A DNA stretch of 25,750 nt from an uncultured Collinsella sp. (GTDB taxonomy: Bacteria; Actinomycetota; Coriobacteriia; Coriobacteriales; Coriobacteriaceae). The stretch's first letter is position 1; every line of letters begins with the position of its first letter. A program made the translations under genes and the position numbers. Under the pieces are notes generated by a model, which was not told where the DNA came from, searched no databases, and was given only the letters and a program-made list of their open reading frames with translations. Below, piece by piece: positions 1 through 7,499 of this stretch. Location of the stretch: contig CABQLM010000022.1 of NCBI GenBank assembly GCA_902465105.1, forward strand, positions 1 to 25,750, read 5' to 3'.

Positions 1-55
1 CGCCCTTGAAGTTGAACGTCAGATTGTCCAAATGCGGCCCGCGCAGCGTCGAGCC

Positions 56-82
56 GTTACGCGGTTCGTAGAACCGCGTAAC
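56..82. repeat. Perfect 12-bp-stem palindrome behind lysS
   Basis: Arms GTTACGCGGTTC (56-67) and GAACCGCGTAAC (71-82) are perfectly complementary around a 3-nt loop. The palindrome starts 3 bases past the lysS stop codon. A near copy lies at 4528-4555, directly behind dtd. Neither copy is followed by a T-run on the minus strand, so it is not a classical intrinsic terminator; it may be a dispersed palindromic repeat or an atypical 3'-end hairpin. The remaining bases 1-55 hold no start codon or gene that I can support. Confidence 0.7.
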
Positions 83-85
83 TAG

Positions 86-2050
86 TTAGTACATCTTTGC
101 GCCGGCGGGGATGGAAGCGTCGAGCTGAATCAGATTGAGGCGCTCCTCGCCCTCCTCCTCGTGAATAGCGCTGATGAGCATACCGCAGCTGGGGATGCCC
201 ATCATCTTGCGCGGAGGAAGGTTGGTGATGGCGAGCAGGGTCTTGCCGACCAGGTCCTCGGGCTCATAGTATTCATGGATGCCGGAAAGGATGGTGCGGT
301 CGGTACCGGTACCGTCGTCGAGCGTAAAGTTCAGCAGCTTCTTGGACTTCTTGACGGCTTCGCACGCCTTGACCTTCACGGCGCGGAAATCGCTCTTGGA
401 GAAGGTATCAAAGTCGACAAACTCCTCGAACAGCGGCTCGACGGCGATCTTAGAGTAATCGAGCGTAGGCTTGAGCGATTTGACGAACGGGCTCGAGGCG
501 TTGCCGGCCTCGGCGGCCTTGGCGGCAGCAGCACCGGACTGGAAACCCTTCTCGGGCTTCATGTGCGGGAACAGCAGGACGTCGCGGATGGAGGCCTGGT
601 TGGTGAGCAGCATGACCACGCGGTCGATACCGATGCCGATGCCGCCCGCGGGAGGCATGCCGTACTCGAGGGCGCGCACGTAGTCCTCGTCGTACTCCAT
701 GGCCTCATCGTCGCCGCCGGCCTTCTCGGCCATCTGGGCGGCAAAGCGCTCGGCCTGGTCGACCGGGTCGTTGAGCTCGGAGAACGCGTTGGCGTACTCG
801 TGACCGGCGATAACCAGCTCAAAGCGGTGCGTCAGACGCGGGTCGTCCTCAAAACGCTTGGCAAGCGGGCTGACCTCGATGGGGTAATCGCACACGAAGG
901 TCGGGTTGACGATGGTGTCCTCGCCCAGCTCATCGTAAATCTCGGCGATGATCTTGCCAGCAGTCCACTCGGGCTTGATCTCCAGGCCCTTCTCGCGCGC
1001 GGCGGCAGCAAGCTCCTCGACCGGCGTGTCGATGGTGATTTTCTTGCCGAGTACGTCAGAGACAATATCAGTCATGGGGCGGCTGGCCCACTCACCGGAA
1101 AGATCGATGGTCTGGCCCTGGTACTCGATGACCTCGGGGTTGCCGATGGCCTTGTTGGCAGCCTTGATGACGCCCTGGGCGAGCGCCTTCATGCCCTCGA
1201 GATCGGAGAAGGCGCGGTAGGCCTCCATCGTGGTGAACTCGGGGTTGTGAGTGAAGTCCATGCCCTCGTTGCGGAAGATACGGCCGATCTCGAACACGCG
1301 CTCAAAGCCGCCGACGATGCAGCGCTTGAGGTGCAGCTCGGTAGCAATGCGCAGATAGCACTCCTGGTCGAGCGCGTTGAAGTGCGTGATGAACGGCTTA
1401 GCCGTGGCGCCGCCCTGGATAGTCTGCAGGATGGGGGTCTCGACCTCCATGTAGCCGTCGGACTCCATGAAACGACGGAAGGTGGAGAGGATCTGCGAGC
1501 GCTTGCGGAAGGTCTCGCGGACATCGTCGTTGGCGATCAGGTCGACGTAGCGCTGACGATAACGGGTCTCCTTGTCGGAGAGACCGTGGAACTTCTCGGG
1601 CAACGGACGAACGGCCTTGGAGAGCAGGGTTGCGCTCTTGGGGGCAACGGAAAGCTGACCGCGCTTGGTGCGCACGACCACGCCGGTCACGCCCAGGATA
1701 TCGCCCAAGTCGAGGGCCTTGAGCGTACTCCAGGCCGCCTCGTCCATGTCGTTGATGCGGCAGAACAGCTGAATTTCGGCGGTAGCGTCGCGCACGACGA
1801 TGAACATGATCTTGCCCTGACCGCGCTTGGCAACCACGCGGCCGCCGATCTTTACGACGTCCTCGGTGTCCTCGCCATCGGCAAGATCGGCATACTTGGC
1901 CTCAATGTCGATGACATAGTCCTCGATCTCGGAGTGCTCGGGATAGGGGTTCTGGCCCGCCTCGAACAGGGCGGCGCGCTTTGCCAGACGCGTGGCGCGC
2001 TCGTCGTTGAGCGTCGAGGCCTGATCGGCGACGTTCTGGTTCTCTGCCAT
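86..2050 (-). CDS. lysS: Lysyl-tRNA synthetase, class II, with C-terminal tRNA-binding (EMAPII/Trbp111-like) domain
   Basis: Charges tRNA-Lys with lysine in the cytoplasm. An N-terminal OB-fold anticodon-binding domain (about residues 66-145) precedes the class II catalytic core: motif 2 with FRNEG at 259-263 followed by HNPEFTTMEAY, and motif 3 with GIGIGIDR at 470-477. A usual bacterial LysRS ends near residue 500. Here an Ala/Gly-rich linker (about 505-520) leads to a second OB-fold, residues 547-654, of the type found at the C-terminus of MetRS and in Trbp111 (SGIHEYY..PEDLVGK....NLPPRKMMGIPSCGM). The ATG at 2050 has a GAGGAG ribosome site. greA lies 79 nt upstream on the same strand with a hairpin in between. 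The function is certain; the role of the tail is inferred from family knowledge. Confidence 0.96.
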   Translation of the reverse strand: MAENQNVADQASTLNDERATRLAKRAALFEAGQNPYPEHSEIEDYVIDIEAKYADLADGEDTEDVVKIGGRVVAKRGQGKIMFIVVRDATAEIQLFCRINDMDEAAWSTLKALDLGDILGVTGVVVRTKRGQLSVAPKSATLLSKAVRPLPEKFHGLSDKETRYRQRYVDLIANDDVRETFRKRSQILSTFRRFMESDGYMEVETPILQTIQGGATAKPFITHFNALDQECYLRIATELHLKRCIVGGFERVFEIGRIFRNEGMDFTHNPEFTTMEAYRAFSDLEGMKALAQGVIKAANKAIGNPEVIEYQGQTIDLSGEWASRPMTDIVSDVLGKKITIDTPVEELAAAAREKGLEIKPEWTAGKIIAEIYDELGEDTIVNPTFVCDYPIEVSPLAKRFEDDPRLTHRFELVIAGHEYANAFSELNDPVDQAERFAAQMAEKAGGDDEAMEYDEDYVRALEYGMPPAGGIGIGIDRVVMLLTNQASIRDVLLFPHMKPEKGFQSGAAAAKAAEAGNASSPFVKSLKPTLDYSKIAVEPLFEEFVDFDTFSKSDFRAVKVKACEAVKKSKKLLNFTLDDGTGTDRTILSGIHEYYEPEDLVGKTLLAITNLPPRKMMGIPSCGMLISAIHEEEGEERLNLIQLDASIPAGAKMY

Positions 2051-2066
2051 AAGTTAGCTCCTCAAA

Positions 2067-2101
2067 CTAAAACGCTCCCCAGGATTCGGTCCCAGGGAGC
2101 G
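2067..2101 (-). terminator. Hairpin plus short U-run between greA and lysS
   Basis: Arms CGCTCCC (2073-2079) and GGGAGCG (2095-2101) are followed on the minus strand by TTTTAGTTTG. It sits between the greA stop and the lysS ribosome site, so it would end or attenuate greA transcripts before lysS. The T-run is short, so termination may be partial. Confidence 0.6.
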
Positions 2102-2129
2102 AAAACATACCTTTACGCGGGACCGTGGT

Positions 2130-2600
2130 CTAGCGTGTGATCTTGGCGATGGTGTAGACGCGGGTCTTGCCAGAAGGCGTAACGACCTCGACGGAGTCGC
2201 CCTCGCCGTGACCGATGATGGCGTGGCCGACCGGAGACTCGTTGGAGATCTTGTGCTCGAGCGAGTTGGTCTCGGTGGTACCGACGAGCGTGACTTCCAT
2301 GACCTCACCGTTGGGATCAATCAACGAAACGGTGGAACCGATGGAGACGGTCAGATCACCCGTGGTGGCAGCAACCTGGGCGTTGGCGAGAATAGCCTGA
2401 ATCTCGGCAATGCGAGCCGCGTTCTGGGCCTGCTTGTCCTTAGCGGCGTCATACTCGGAGTTCTCCGAAAGGTCGCCGAACGCGCGGGCTTCCTTGATGT
2501 CCTCGACGATCTCCTTGGCGTAATCGCCCTCACGCCAAGCGAGCTCCTCGACGAGCTTCTGGCGGCCCTCAGCGGTCAGTACGATCTGGCTTGCGTCCAT
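2130..2600 (-). CDS. greA: Transcription elongation factor GreA
   Basis: Rescues backtracked RNA polymerase by stimulating transcript cleavage. At 156 residues it has the usual GreA length and layout. The N-terminal coiled coil (about residues 5-75) carries the conserved acidic tip region GDLSENSEYDAAK (about 42-54). The C-terminal FKBP-like domain includes SPVGHAIIGHGEGDSVEV near residues 122-139. The ATG at 2600 is preceded by GGGGAG about 9 nt upstream. It lies upstream of lysS on the same strand, a common pairing in Gram-positive bacteria. A perfect -35 hexamer TTGACA (2636-2641, minus strand) lies about 36 nt upstream, but no matching -10 is obvious. Confidence 0.96.
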   Translation of the reverse strand: MDASQIVLTAEGRQKLVEELAWREGDYAKEIVEDIKEARAFGDLSENSEYDAAKDKQAQNAARIAEIQAILANAQVAATTGDLTVSIGSTVSLIDPNGEVMEVTLVGTTETNSLEHKISNESPVGHAIIGHGEGDSVEVVTPSGKTRVYTIAKITR

Positions 2601-2641
2601 ACGGATATCTCCCCAACTATGATGTAACGATCAACTGTCAA

Positions 2642-2681
2642 CAAAACGAAAAAGACCGGCTAGCCTGCGGGCAAGCCGGTC
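2642..2681 (-). terminator. Rho-independent terminator of tatA
   Basis: Arms GACCGGCT (2654-2661) and AGCCGGTC (2674-2681) are followed on the minus strand by TCTTTTTCGTTTTG (2653-2640). It begins 26 nt past the tatA stop and separates tatA from greA. Confidence 0.88.
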
Positions 2682-2706
2682 AGGTGCTCACCCCAAAGGG
2701 ATGGGA

Positions 2707-2982
2707 CTACTCTGCGTCCGCGTCGCTGTCCTCTGCCTGCTTCTTCTTGGCAGCAGCGAGCTTGGCCTCGAGCTCTGCGATCTCCTTGTCCTCCTTGGAC
2801 TCCTCGACCACAACGTCCTCGGCCTGATTGGTTTCGCCCTTATTGTCGCCCTCCATACCCTCGCGGATATTCTTGACGGTAGAGCCGAGAGACTTGCCGA
2901 GCTTCGGCAAGTTCTTGGGCCCGAAGATGATCAAGACAACGACGAGAATGATGATGAGCTCAGGAGCCCTCAGTCCAAACAT
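2707..2982 (-). CDS. tatA: Sec-independent protein translocase subunit TatA
   Basis: Forms the pore-like component of the twin-arginine pathway, which exports folded proteins. The 91-residue product has the TatA layout: a very short N-terminus, one membrane helix (about residues 7-21, rich in I, L and V), the FGPKNLP hinge, an amphipathic helix ([15 protein letters not shown]), then a highly charged, flexible tail of E, D and K. The ATG at 2982 has GGAGGT 5 nt upstream; the frame stays open farther upstream but without such a site. It is a single-gene unit with its own promoter (3019-3047) and terminator. No tatC is in the window, so its partner must be encoded elsewhere. Confidence 0.92.
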   Translation of the reverse strand: MFGLRAPELIIILVVVLIIFGPKNLPKLGKSLGSTVKNIREGMEGDNKGETNQAEDVVVEESKEDKEIAELEAKLAAAKKKQAEDSDADAE

Positions 2983-3018
2983 GTAGACCTCCACAATACA
3001 GCGAGACAAGCTCGAATG

Positions 3019-3047
3019 AGTATACCGCGGGTGTCGCGGTATCACAA
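3019..3047 (-). promoter_or_regulatory. tatA promoter with palindrome in the spacer
   Basis: On the minus strand, -35 TTGTGA (3042-3047) and -10 TATACT (3019-3024) are separated by exactly 17 bp. The spacer and its edges form the inverted repeat ATACCGCG (3022-3029) / CGCGGTAT (3035-3042) with a 5-nt gap. Transcription would start near 3012, about 30 nt before the ATG. The palindrome could be an operator or only GC-rich coincidence. Confidence 0.6.
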
Positions 3048-3055
3048 CAATAGCT

Positions 3056-3081
3056 AAAAAAAGGGACCGCAAGGCGGTCCC
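3056..3081 (-). terminator. Rho-independent terminator of tRNA-Pro
   Basis: Arms GGGACCGC (3063-3070) and GCGGTCCC (3074-3081) are followed on the minus strand by a run of seven T (3062-3056). It lies 12 nt past the tRNA 3' end. Confidence 0.93.
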
Positions 3082-3092
3082 TCCTCATGCTC

Positions 3093-3169
3093 TGGTCGGG
3101 TTGACTGGATTTGAACCAGCGACCCCTGCGTCCCGAACGCAGTGCTCTACCAAACTGAGCCACAACCCG
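3093..3169 (-). tRNA. tRNA-Pro (anticodon CGG)
   Basis: The minus strand folds as a complete cloverleaf: acceptor CGGGTTG/CAACCCG, D-arm with AGTTTGGTAGA, anticodon stem CTGCG/CGCAG around loop TTCGGGA (anticodon CGG, reading CCG), and T-arm with GGTTCAAATCC. CCA is encoded at the 3' end (3093-3095). It is flanked by its own promoter and terminator. Confidence 0.97.
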
Positions 3170-3180
3170 TTAGCTCGACT

Positions 3181-3210
3181 ATAGTAACAAAGATTTCCGC
3201 CATGTGCCAG
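3181..3210 (-). promoter_or_regulatory. tRNA-Pro promoter
   Basis: On the minus strand, -10 TACTAT (3181-3186) lies 11 nt upstream of the tRNA 5' end, and -35 CTGGCA (3205-3210) lies 18 bp farther upstream. The -10 position fits initiation near the mature 5' end. Confidence 0.55.
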
Positions 3211-3218
3211 AAATTTTT

Positions 3219-4115
3219 TTACTTCTTTGAGTCGACAATGCGGACGGTATTCGAAATGAGCTCGGTTGCGACCGCCCACCAGCCGTTTTGCCGCGCCGCC
3301 GTTATCAGGTCTGCAGCTGTGGTGGCCGTATCGCAAATGGCAAACGAGCAGGCACCCGAACCGCAGACGTCTACGGCAATGATTCCCTCCTGCGCTCGAA
3401 GCCAGTCAAGCACGGTTTGAATTTGCGGCTCCATTTGCGCGGAAATGACGCCCAGATTGTTGTGGATGAGCGAGTACGCCGTCTTAGCATCGCCCATGCG
3501 GAGAGCCGAGGCGATGGCGCCGAGCGCAGTCGCGGGCACCGGAGCCTCGTCGAAACGTCGATAGGCCTCAATCGTTGAAACGCTTGCCTCGCGCGGCTTG
3601 ACCAGCACGACGGGCGTTGCGGGCAACGCGGGATACTCGACAGCCAACACGTCTCCCCCACCCACATAGAACGCGGGGCTGGCATGCAAAAAGAACGGCA
3701 CGTCGACGCCGATACCGCGTGCAATATCGTCCAGCGTGGGATCGGCGCGGTCGATGCCCCACAACTCAGCCAGGGCAACGATAACCGCTGCGGCGTCGGT
3801 CGAAGGACCGCCCAAGCCGGCGCACAGCGGAATGCGCTTCTCGATCGTCACGCAAACATTGGCCTCGTGCCCATAGTGCTCGGCCATAGCGACCGCCGCG
3901 CGGTACGCAGTATTCTTTTGCATGGGAAAGTCGGATGCCGGAACTGTCTGGACGGTCAGCGCCTGCGCCGGCGCGACCGTCACGGTATCGGCTAGGCCGA
4001 CGGCTGCCATCAGGGAATCGACCCTGTGATAGCCGCGGGCATCGCGCTCGGCATGAACCCCCAAATATAGGTTGATCTTTGCCGGCGCGGAAAGGGTCAG
4101 GGACCGATTGGCCAC
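3219..4115 (-). CDS. ispE: 4-diphosphocytidyl-2-C-methyl-D-erythritol kinase
   Basis: Phosphorylates CDP-methylerythritol in the MEP route to isoprenoids. The product is a GHMP kinase of 298 residues. It has the N-terminal APAKINLYL motif with the expected catalytic Lys13, the ATP-binding loop AGLGGPSTDAA (99-109), the catalytic Asp138 in GVDVPFF, and the C-terminal CGSGACSFA loop. The ATP loop reads GGPST where many homologues have GGGSS or GGGSA, a small variation. The start is GTG at 4115, 2 nt after the veg stop codon, with GAGGAG inside the end of veg, so translation is probably coupled. Next to veg, as in Bacillus. The alternative name (another GHMP kinase) is unlikely. Confidence 0.94.
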   Translation of the reverse strand: MANRSLTLSAPAKINLYLGVHAERDARGYHRVDSLMAAVGLADTVTVAPAQALTVQTVPASDFPMQKNTAYRAAVAMAEHYGHEANVCVTIEKRIPLCAGLGGPSTDAAAVIVALAELWGIDRADPTLDDIARGIGVDVPFFLHASPAFYVGGGDVLAVEYPALPATPVVLVKPREASVSTIEAYRRFDEAPVPATALGAIASALRMGDAKTAYSLIHNNLGVISAQMEPQIQTVLDWLRAQEGIIAVDVCGSGACSFAICDTATTAADLITAARQNGWWAVATELISNTVRIVDSKK

Positions 4116-4117
4116 CG

Positions 4118-4414
4118 TTAGTGCTCCTCGAGCTGATTGCCGAGCGGGGTAAAGATGTGCTCGCCATTCTCGGGGTCGAACAGCTCGACCTGACCGGTGA
4201 GAACATCGATATACTGGTAGGACTGACGCGACTTGCGGCCGCGACGCTCGTCAACCTCGACGATAAAGACGGCGGGATGGACGCTCTTGATGGTGCCCAT
4301 GCGCTCGACGACGCGGGTACGGCCCATGTTGGCCTTCACCTTAACGCGATCGCCCACCATATCGGTCAGCTTCTCGTGGATGTCGTCGACGTGATTGACT
4401 TCCATCTCTTCCAT
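4118..4414 (-). CDS. veg: Veg family protein (DUF1021)
   Basis: Small 98-residue basic and acidic protein of the Veg family. The recognisable core is VGDRVKVKANMGRTR, followed by GTIKSVHPAVFIVEVDE and SRQSYQYIDVLTGQVELF, a small beta-barrel-like pattern. In Bacillus subtilis Veg influences biofilm matrix genes; its molecular role is not settled, and I do not infer more here. The ATG at 4414 is chosen because GGAGG lies 9-10 nt upstream; the open frame extends to a TTG at 4438 without a ribosome site. It ends 2 nt before the ispE start, so the two genes are one unit. Confidence 0.9.
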   Translation of the reverse strand: MEEMEVNHVDDIHEKLTDMVGDRVKVKANMGRTRVVERMGTIKSVHPAVFIVEVDERRGRKSRQSYQYIDVLTGQVELFDPENGEHIFTPLGNQLEEH

Positions 4415-4441
4415 GAACGGGGCCTCCAGAGGGTGCAATTC

Positions 4442-4461
4442 AAAAAGGGGATAATACCCCT
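4442..4461 (-). terminator. Short hairpin plus T-run upstream of veg
   Basis: Read on the minus strand, AGGGG-TATTAT-CCCCT continues into TTTT (4446-4442). The stem is only 5 bp. It could end dtd transcripts, or act as an attenuator in the veg leader if the promoter at 4482-4511 is real. Weak call. Confidence 0.4.
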
Positions 4462-4481
4462 AAGATAGACAAAACTCTAAT

Positions 4482-4511
4482 ACTATAGCACCCTGCTGCC
4501 GCCATACGCAA
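4482..4511 (-). promoter_or_regulatory. Candidate veg-ispE promoter
   Basis: On the minus strand, -35 TTGCGT (4506-4511) and -10 TATAGT (4482-4487) with an 18-bp spacer. The -10 is good, the -35 only half matches. This gap separates dtd from veg and is the natural place for a promoter. Confidence 0.4.
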
Positions 4512-4527
4512 GTAGCTAAATAGAGTA

Positions 4528-4555
4528 GTTACGCGGTTTGGTAAAACCGCGTAAC
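4528..4555. repeat. Second copy of the 12-bp-stem palindrome, behind dtd
   Basis: Arms GTTACGCGGTTT (4528-4539) and AAACCGCGTAAC (4544-4555) pair perfectly around a 4-nt loop. It directly abuts the dtd stop codon. Eleven of 12 arm bases equal those of the copy at 56-82, and both sit at the 3' end of a minus-strand gene. No strong T-run follows. Confidence 0.7.
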
Positions 4556-5002
4556 CTAAAGGTTGTCGGTGTCCAGGACGATCGTGAACGGTCCGTCGTT
4601 GACGAGGTCGACCTTCATGTCGGCACCAAAGATTCCGTGCGCCACGTGCTCAACATCTTGGGCGACGAGCGTCAGAAAATACTCGTAAAGCTCGTTAGCG
4701 ACATCGGGCGCGCCGGCGTCCGTAAACGACGGACGACGGCCATGGCGGCAATCGGCAAACAGCGTGAACTGCGACACCACGAGCACCTCGCCATCGACAT
4801 CGGCGAGCGCCAGATTGGTCTTGCCGTCCTCGTCCTCGTTGATGCGCAAGCCCCGGAGTTTGCCCCACAGCTTATCGGCCTCGGCACGCGTATCGTCATG
4901 ACCCACGCCCAGCAGCACCAGATAGCCGCGCCCAATGCGACCCACGCACTCGCCGTCGACCGTCACGCCGGCGTTGAGCACGCGCTGCACCACCGCACGC
5001 AC
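4556..5002 (-). CDS. dtd: D-aminoacyl-tRNA deacylase
   Basis: Hydrolyses D-aminoacyl-tRNA (and Gly-tRNA-Ala) to keep D-amino acids out of translation. The product has 148 residues, the normal DTD length. Both signature motifs are visible: SQFTLFAD at 77-84 and NDGPFT at 135-140, which carries the Gly-cisPro proofreading pair. The N-terminus MRAVVQRV is typical. The start is GTG at 5002, 3 nt after the rdgB stop codon, with GAGGAG about 6 nt upstream, so it is translated with rdgB. It is the last gene of the minus-strand series that begins with murE. Confidence 0.95.
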   Translation of the reverse strand: MRAVVQRVLNAGVTVDGECVGRIGRGYLVLLGVGHDDTRAEADKLWGKLRGLRINEDEDGKTNLALADVDGEVLVVSQFTLFADCRHGRRPSFTDAGAPDVANELYEYFLTLVAQDVEHVAHGIFGADMKVDLVNDGPFTIVLDTDNL

Positions 5003-5005
5003 GAT

Positions 5006-5647
5006 CTACTCCTCGCCCGTCAGCTTGGCGGACAGGTGCTCGAGCGCGTGGAAGCGGTGGCTGATGGCGTTTTTCTCGTCCGCCGTGAGCTCTGCCATGG
5101 TCTTGCCCGGCGTATCGACCGGCAGGAACAGCGGATCGTAGCCAAAGCCGTGATCGCCGCGACCCTCGTGCGCGATAACGCCCTCGCAGGCGCCCTCGCC
5201 ATAGGTGACCAGGCCGTCCTGGTCGATGAGCGCGACGACGCTCATAAAGCGAGCAGTGCGGTCCTCGTCCGCCACGCCTTCCAGGTTCACGAGGAGCTTG
5301 GCATTGTTGGCGGCATCATCACCGTGCACGCCCGCATAGCGCGCGCTATACACGCCCGGCTCACCGTCCAGAGCGTCAACGACCAGACCGGAATCGTCGG
5401 CGATGGCCATAAGGCCCGTCTCCTCGACCGCAGCCTGGGCCTTGATGATGGCGTTCTCCAAAAACGTCGTGCCATTTTCCTCGGGGTCATCAAAATCGCC
5501 CAGCTGGCCCAGCGCCACAAAGCGCACATCGGGCATAACCTTGCCCAAAATGGCTTCAATCTCGGTGAGCTTGTGGGCATTTCCCGTTGCCACGACGATA
5601 GTCGCCGCCGGGTCGAGCGTATCGATATCGATTTTCTCAAGTGCCAT
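5006..5647 (-). CDS. rdgB: XTP/dITP pyrophosphatase (RdgB/HAM1 family)
   Basis: Removes non-canonical purine nucleotides (dITP, XTP) from the pool by hydrolysis to the monophosphate. In 213 residues it shows the family motifs in order: ATGNAHKLTEI near the N-terminus, FLENAIIKA, ADDSGL (substrate-binding and metal site), GFGYDPLF and AISHR near the C-terminus. A 15-residue leader precedes the beta-strand TIVVATGN. The ATG at 5647 has GGAGGAGG upstream. rph lies 143 nt upstream behind a likely terminator; dtd follows after 3 nt. The order murI-rph-rdgB is widespread in Gram-positive bacteria. Confidence 0.95.
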   Translation of the reverse strand: MALEKIDIDTLDPAATIVVATGNAHKLTEIEAILGKVMPDVRFVALGQLGDFDDPEENGTTFLENAIIKAQAAVEETGLMAIADDSGLVVDALDGEPGVYSARYAGVHGDDAANNAKLLVNLEGVADEDRTARFMSVVALIDQDGLVTYGEGACEGVIAHEGRGDHGFGYDPLFLPVDTPGKTMAELTADEKNAISHRFHALEHLSAKLTGEE

Positions 5648-5751
5648 AGCTGGCCTCCTCCTCTCTATAGCAATGCCGCGCTGGGGGCGATGAGGACCTC
5701 GGCCTCTCCCCTCTCAATCAACGGCAGCCTTGTATCTAGACGTTTTCGCAG

Positions 5752-5793
5752 ATAAAACCTGCCAAAATAAACCTGTCCCTTTTTGGCAGGTTA
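5752..5793 (-). terminator. 12-bp inverted repeat at the rph 3' end
   Basis: Arms AACCTGCCAAAA (5756-5767) and TTTTGGCAGGTT (5781-5792) pair perfectly around a 13-nt loop. The second arm overlaps the rph stop codon. On the minus strand TTATC follows the stem, a modest T-rich tail. The loop contains another ACCTGTCCC, so a CAGGTTT direct repeat is nested inside. Probably a terminator for rph, possibly a mobile palindromic repeat. Confidence 0.55.
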
Positions 5794-6516
5794 GGCGAGA
5801 ATCCGACGCTGGAGCTCGATGAGCTCGGCGATGCCCTTGTCGCCCAGGTCGAGCAGAGCGTTGAGACGTTTGCGGTCGAAAGGCGCCTGCTCGCCGGTAC
5901 CCTGAAGCTCGATCATCTCGCCGGTATCGGTGGCGACGAGATTCATATCGACCTCGGCATGGCTGTCCTCGGAATAATCGAGGTCGAGCAGCGTGTTGCC
6001 GTCGACAACACCCATGGAGACGGCGGCGACCTGACCCATGAGCGGAATGCGCTCGAGCTTGCCGGCCTCGACCCAAGTGGCGAGCGCATCGTGCAGCGCC
6101 ACCCAGGCGCCGGTGATACTCGCCGTGCGCGTACCGCCATCGGCCTGGATCACGTCGCAGTCGACGGTGACGGTGTATTCGCCAAGCGCCTTCATGTTGA
6201 CGACGGTGCGCAGGCTGCGACCGATGAGGCGCTCGATTTCCATGGAACGGCCCTTGCGGTTAGCATGCTCGCGCTTGCAGCGCTTGCCGGTCGATGCCGG
6301 CAGCATCGCATACTCGGCAGTCACCCAGCCGGCCTTGGCGCCCTTGCGCCAACCCGGCACGCCCTCCTCAATGGTGGCGGCACACAACACGCGCGTGTCG
6401 CCAAACTCGGCCAGGCACGATCCGTGAGCATGCTTCATCACGCCGCGGGTGAGCTGGACGGGGCGCAGCTCGTCGGCTGCGCGACCGTTGGTACGGTTGA
6501 CCTGCATATACTCCAT
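5791..6516 (-). CDS. rph: Ribonuclease PH
   Basis: Phosphate-dependent 3'-5' exoribonuclease that trims tRNA precursors. The product has 241 residues, normal for the family, and no fused domain. Conserved segments visible: [31 protein letters not shown] near the N-terminus, [17 protein letters not shown] with the substrate arginines (about residues 87-103), and [20 protein letters not shown] (about 118-137), the phosphate and metal site. The ATG at 6516 has AAAGGACC 5-8 nt upstream; a second ATG three codons on lacks good spacing. It lies 47 nt behind murI. Confidence 0.95.
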   Translation of the reverse strand: MEYMQVNRTNGRAADELRPVQLTRGVMKHAHGSCLAEFGDTRVLCAATIEEGVPGWRKGAKAGWVTAEYAMLPASTGKRCKREHANRKGRSMEIERLIGRSLRTVVNMKALGEYTVTVDCDVIQADGGTRTASITGAWVALHDALATWVEAGKLERIPLMGQVAAVSMGVVDGNTLLDLDYSEDSHAEVDMNLVATDTGEMIELQGTGEQAPFDRKRLNALLDLGDKGIAELIELQRRILA

Positions 6517-6563
6517 AAAAGGTCCTTTCGGCGAAAGATGAGGGCGAATACTTCGAACGACGT

Positions 6564-7448
6564 CTATTTAAGTTCGTCGATATCGATATGCTCGATGCTT
6601 TTGAGCGGCTGGCCAAAGATAAAGCTGCCCGCCACCGCAAACTCGGCAATGTTATCGGCCGTCGTGGCAAAACGATGCTGCGGCTCGGCAGTATCGCCCG
6701 CAAGCTGCTCACGACGCGTGAGGATATCGGTCAGCTCGCGGGTGGTTTCCTCGGCAGAACTCACCACGCGCACCCCGGGTCCCAGCGCATGGCGAATGGG
6801 CCCCACCAGCAGTGGAAAGTGCGTGCACCCAAGCACCACGGTATCGATGCCGTGATCGTGCAGCGGCTCGACCGTGGCGCCGACCAGCGCACGCACGGCA
6901 GGCGTATCAAAGACATCCTCGTTCTCGAGCCATTGTTCTTGCAGGTGCGCGCCCGAGGCGAGCTCGTGCTCGACAACCTCGACAAAGCTCGAGGCAGGGC
7001 AGCCGTACACGTCCACGCCGGCATCCAGATCCTGGATGGCGCGCGTGTAGGCACCCGAGCGGATGGTGAGGTTGGTGGCGAGCACGCCCACGCGGCGCGT
7101 GCGGGTGCTGTTGATGGCCGCACGCGCGCCCGGCGCGATCACGCCGATCACGGGAACATCGAGCACCTGTTGCGCCAGACGAAGCGCCGCGGCCGTCGCC
7201 GTATTGCAGGCGATGACCATGATCTTGACGTCGTGCCTCGAAAGCCAGCGACCCGCCTGCAGCGCAAACGAGCGCACCTCGTCCTCGGTGCGGGTGCCGT
7301 AGGGGCAACGTTTGGTGTCACCAAAATAGTAGACGGACTCGTGCGGAAGCGCCGTCGCGATCGCGCGCGCAACCGTCAGGCCGCCTAGTCCCGAATCGAA
7401 CACGCCAATCGGACGCGTGTCCCCAGCCAGATTCTCGATATCGGACAT
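6564..7448 (-). CDS. murI: Glutamate racemase
   Basis: Makes D-glutamate for peptidoglycan. The product has 294 residues. The two catalytic cysteines are in ACNTATA (C81) and LGCTHFPLL (C208); the general Asp-Ser motif [10 protein letters not shown] is at residues 17-26 and CPYGTR at 48-53. The ATG at 7448 follows GGTGAGGT at short spacing; the frame opens farther up to a TTG without ribosome site. It precedes rph and follows the HAD gene by 51 nt. Together with the MurE-type ligase upstream it supports a cell-wall theme for this series. Confidence 0.95.
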   Translation of the reverse strand: MSDIENLAGDTRPIGVFDSGLGGLTVARAIATALPHESVYYFGDTKRCPYGTRTEDEVRSFALQAGRWLSRHDVKIMVIACNTATAAALRLAQQVLDVPVIGVIAPGARAAINSTRTRRVGVLATNLTIRSGAYTRAIQDLDAGVDVYGCPASSFVEVVEHELASGAHLQEQWLENEDVFDTPAVRALVGATVEPLHDHGIDTVVLGCTHFPLLVGPIRHALGPGVRVVSSAEETTRELTDILTRREQLAGDTAEPQHRFATTADNIAEFAVAGSFIFGQPLKSIEHIDIDELK

Positions 7449-7499
7449 TACCTCACCAGATTCTCTCAAAAGGATATGGCCCCATGTAATCGCATCGGC

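Noticed and set aside
1..55. Minus-strand reading GSTLRGPHLDNLTFNFKG as the start of another gene
   Set aside because: It is simply in frame behind the lysS stop, has no start codon or ribosome site, and the window ends too soon.
161..2140. 659-codon open frame antisense to lysS on the plus strand
   Set aside because: Shadow of a GC-rich gene; no ribosome site, low-complexity Leu/Gly/Ala/Asp composition, while the minus strand encodes complete LysRS.
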